A DNA stretch of 52,191 bases from NCBI GenBank assembly GCA_002484335.1, contig DLJQ01000024.1, positions 1 through 52,191 of the forward strand. Reading direction: 5' to 3'. Below, piece by piece: positions 51,058 through 52,191 of this stretch (its first letter is position 1; every line of letters begins with the position of its first letter). The notes beneath the pieces were generated by a model. The model was not told the origin of the DNA, ran no database searches, and saw only the letters and a program-made list of their open reading frames with translations. The DNA comes from Flavobacteriales bacterium UBA7612. Its GTDB lineage: Bacteria > Bacteroidota > Bacteroidia > Flavobacteriales > Weeksellaceae. A program made the position numbers and the translations under genes.

Positions 51058-51774
51058 ATGACAGATAAAGAAAAAGAGACAGATAGAATAAAATCATCTT
51101 TTCGTCCTAAAGATTGGAATGAAATAAGAATTAACGATTCTTGGGCATTGTTTAAGATTATGGCTGAATTTGTTCATGGCTATGAAGCAATGTCAAAAAT
51201 AGGACCATGTGTATCCATTTTTGGTTCAGCAAGAACTACAAGTGATCATCCACATTATCATTTAGCAGAAGATATAGCATATAATTTAACAAAAATAGGT
51301 TTTGGAGTTATAACAGGAGGAGGACCAGCTATAATGGAGGCTGCAAACAAAGGAGCTCAGAAAGGAGGAGGTTCTTCCGTAGGATTAGGAATTACTTTAC
51401 CTTTTGAAACTAGCCTAAATAAATATATTGATAGAGAATATGAAATAAATTTTGATTATTTCTTTGCTCGAAAAGTTATGTTTGTAAAGTATTCTCAAGG
51501 TTTTATAGTAATGCCTGGTGGTTTTGGTACTTTAGATGAATTATTCGAAGCCTTAACACTAATTCAAACTAAGAAAACAGGTTCTTTTCCTATAGTTTTG
51601 GTTGGCAAAGATTATTGGGCAGGTTTAATAGATTGGTTGAAGGACAGAATGTTGGAAGAAGGTTATATTAATGAAAAAGATTTGGATTTATTCCGTCTCG
51701 TAGATACTTCTGAAGAAGCTGTTTTACATATCAAAAACTTTTACGAAAAATATAATATAAAACTTAATTTTTAA
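51058..51774 (+). CDS. LOG family (TIGR00730-type) protein
   Basis: A 238-aa Rossmann-fold protein with CVSIFGSARTTSDHPHYHLA, ITGGGPAIMEAANKGA (about 84-99) and the LOG signature MPGGFGTLDELFEALTLIQT (about 151-170, PGGxGTxxE). LOG proteins are cytokinin riboside 5'-monophosphate phosphoribohydrolases or related nucleotide hydrolases. The start at 51058 (MTDKEKETDRIK) follows a terminator; the upstream frame from 51016 is rejected. Confidence 0.9.
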   Translation: MTDKEKETDRIKSSFRPKDWNEIRINDSWALFKIMAEFVHGYEAMSKIGPCVSIFGSARTTSDHPHYHLAEDIAYNLTKIGFGVITGGGPAIMEAANKGAQKGGGSSVGLGITLPFETSLNKYIDREYEINFDYFFARKVMFVKYSQGFIVMPGGFGTLDELFEALTLIQTKKTGSFPIVLVGKDYWAGLIDWLKDRMLEEGYINEKDLDLFRLVDTSEEAVLHIKNFYEKYNIKLNF

Positions 51775-51799
51775 AAAAAGATTATAGCACAAATATTTT

Positions 51800-51916
51800 G
51801 GGCAAACCCTACGGTACGGGCTTTATCGTTCCCAATCTTTGCTAAATAAATGAAACTTTCAAAATATAAATTATCATTTATTTAGCAAAGGATTTCTACT
51901 ACAATCCCTTTTGCAA
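51800..51916 (+). repeat. Dispersed hairpin repeat, copy B
   Basis: Starts GGGCAAACCC, contains TACGGGCTTTATCG and ends with CTACAATCCCTTTTGCAA. The stem CTTTGCTAAATAAATGA (51837-51853) pairs perfectly with its complement at 51874-51890. It is at the right end of the window beyond the last gene. Confidence 0.75.
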
Positions 51917-52191
51917 TTTTCTTATAAAAAAGAAAAGAAGACTATAAATAAAAATACTTTAAGAACTTGTAGTAATCCTAGAAAAAAGTGTTTCTCACAG
52001 ATAGTATCAGCCAGCAATAGTAACCAGGTATATGTTACTTTTGTTGGGTACTTTGAGATAACAACTCGGGAGAGAAGCAAAATTTATGTTGCGTTGTTTT
52101 CCCAAAATTAAATTATTAACAAGTGTTGCTATTTTATAGTATTAGGTTTTAAATTAGTATATTTTTAAAAATAAAAAAACGTAACTCAGTT
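51917..52191. other. No gene seen
   Basis: AT-rich tail beyond the last repeat copy. A 66-aa frame (51911-52111, plus) overlaps the repeat and has no sensible features. No tRNA or promoter is clear, so nothing is annotated here. Confidence 0.6.

Noticed and set aside
51911..52111. 66-aa plus-strand frame at the right end
   Set aside because: Overlaps repeat copy B and has no motif or regulatory signals.
1..52191. CRISPR array, rRNA, insertion sequence or toxin-antitoxin pair
   Set aside because: No regularly spaced repeat arrays, no rRNA-like stretches, no transposase; the short repeats found are iterons, operators or dispersed hairpins. No pair of adjacent small genes had clear toxin-antitoxin motifs.

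Overview
The window is AT-rich (about 30% GC by eye) and comes from the phylum Bacteroidota, most likely class Flavobacteriia. Signs are promoters with TAnnTTTG boxes, near absence of Shine-Dalgarno sequences, a GLPGLI-type exported protein, PnuC/Bax-inhibitor/LOG housekeeping genes, and a prophage whose proteins look like those of Bacteroidota siphophages. Genus cannot be set from the sequence alone.

Bases 1-42167 are a complete-looking temperate siphophage prophage of about 42.1 kb. It is bounded by an identical 18-bp repeat, GAGTCCCGTCCGGATCGC, at 1-18 and 42150-42167. The repeat reads as the T-loop-to-acceptor 3' end of a tRNA, by sequence tRNA-Asp. The tRNA body lies just left of the window. 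A tyrosine integrase starts beside attL and a small XRE repressor ends near attR, so in the excised circle they would be neighbours across attP. Short GAACGAAA-type repeats on both sides of the junction look like integrase arm sites.

Nearly all other phage genes are on the minus strand, transcribed right to left. The early region (41.4-33.5 kb) holds a Cro-like protein, a Cys-rich LuxR-HTH regulator, many tiny genes, SSB, a primase-helicase and an iteron cluster. Next come two small proteins, a tail fibre with an SGNH esterase, a lysis cassette (holin, GH108 endolysin, lipoprotein, spanin-like protein), packaging (TerS, TerL), portal, connectors, a S49 prohead protease, a capsid protein with scaffold-like N-terminus, a tail-tube-like protein, a tape measure (1482 aa) and two large tail-tip proteins.

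Cargo genes are inserted in this late region. Plus-strand units sit opposite the late transcripts: a 109-aa protein, a PutAbiC-like membrane protein, an AbiJ_NTD4/HEPN-like protein and a 45-aa Cys-rich protein. A minus-strand cargo unit has a PIN_8-like nuclease, an exported protein, and a 116-aa gene behind a possible cis-acting RNA. These are plausible anti-phage (superinfection) genes.

Two recurrent short motifs suggest two regulons. TGTCTA-N5-TGTTT sites cluster around early-gene starts and may be repressor operators. (T)TGTGTCAAYA-type sites lie before the tape measure, portal, packaging and lysis units, and may be a late promoter or activator site.

Right of attR is host chromosome. A four-gene minus-strand set (Crp/Fnr regulator, metallo-beta-lactamase-fold lactonase-like enzyme, small membrane protein, NAD(P)-binding protein) lies between the tRNA-Asp 3' end and a decayed tRNA-Asp copy with the same terminator, suggesting a tRNA duplication or an older integration scar. 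Then come a NUDIX hydrolase, two exported proteins, S-adenosylhomocysteine hydrolase, a phosphopantetheinyl transferase, PnuC, a Bax-inhibitor-1 family protein and a LOG-family protein. Three diverged copies of a dispersed hairpin element (about 90-117 bp) lie in this flank.
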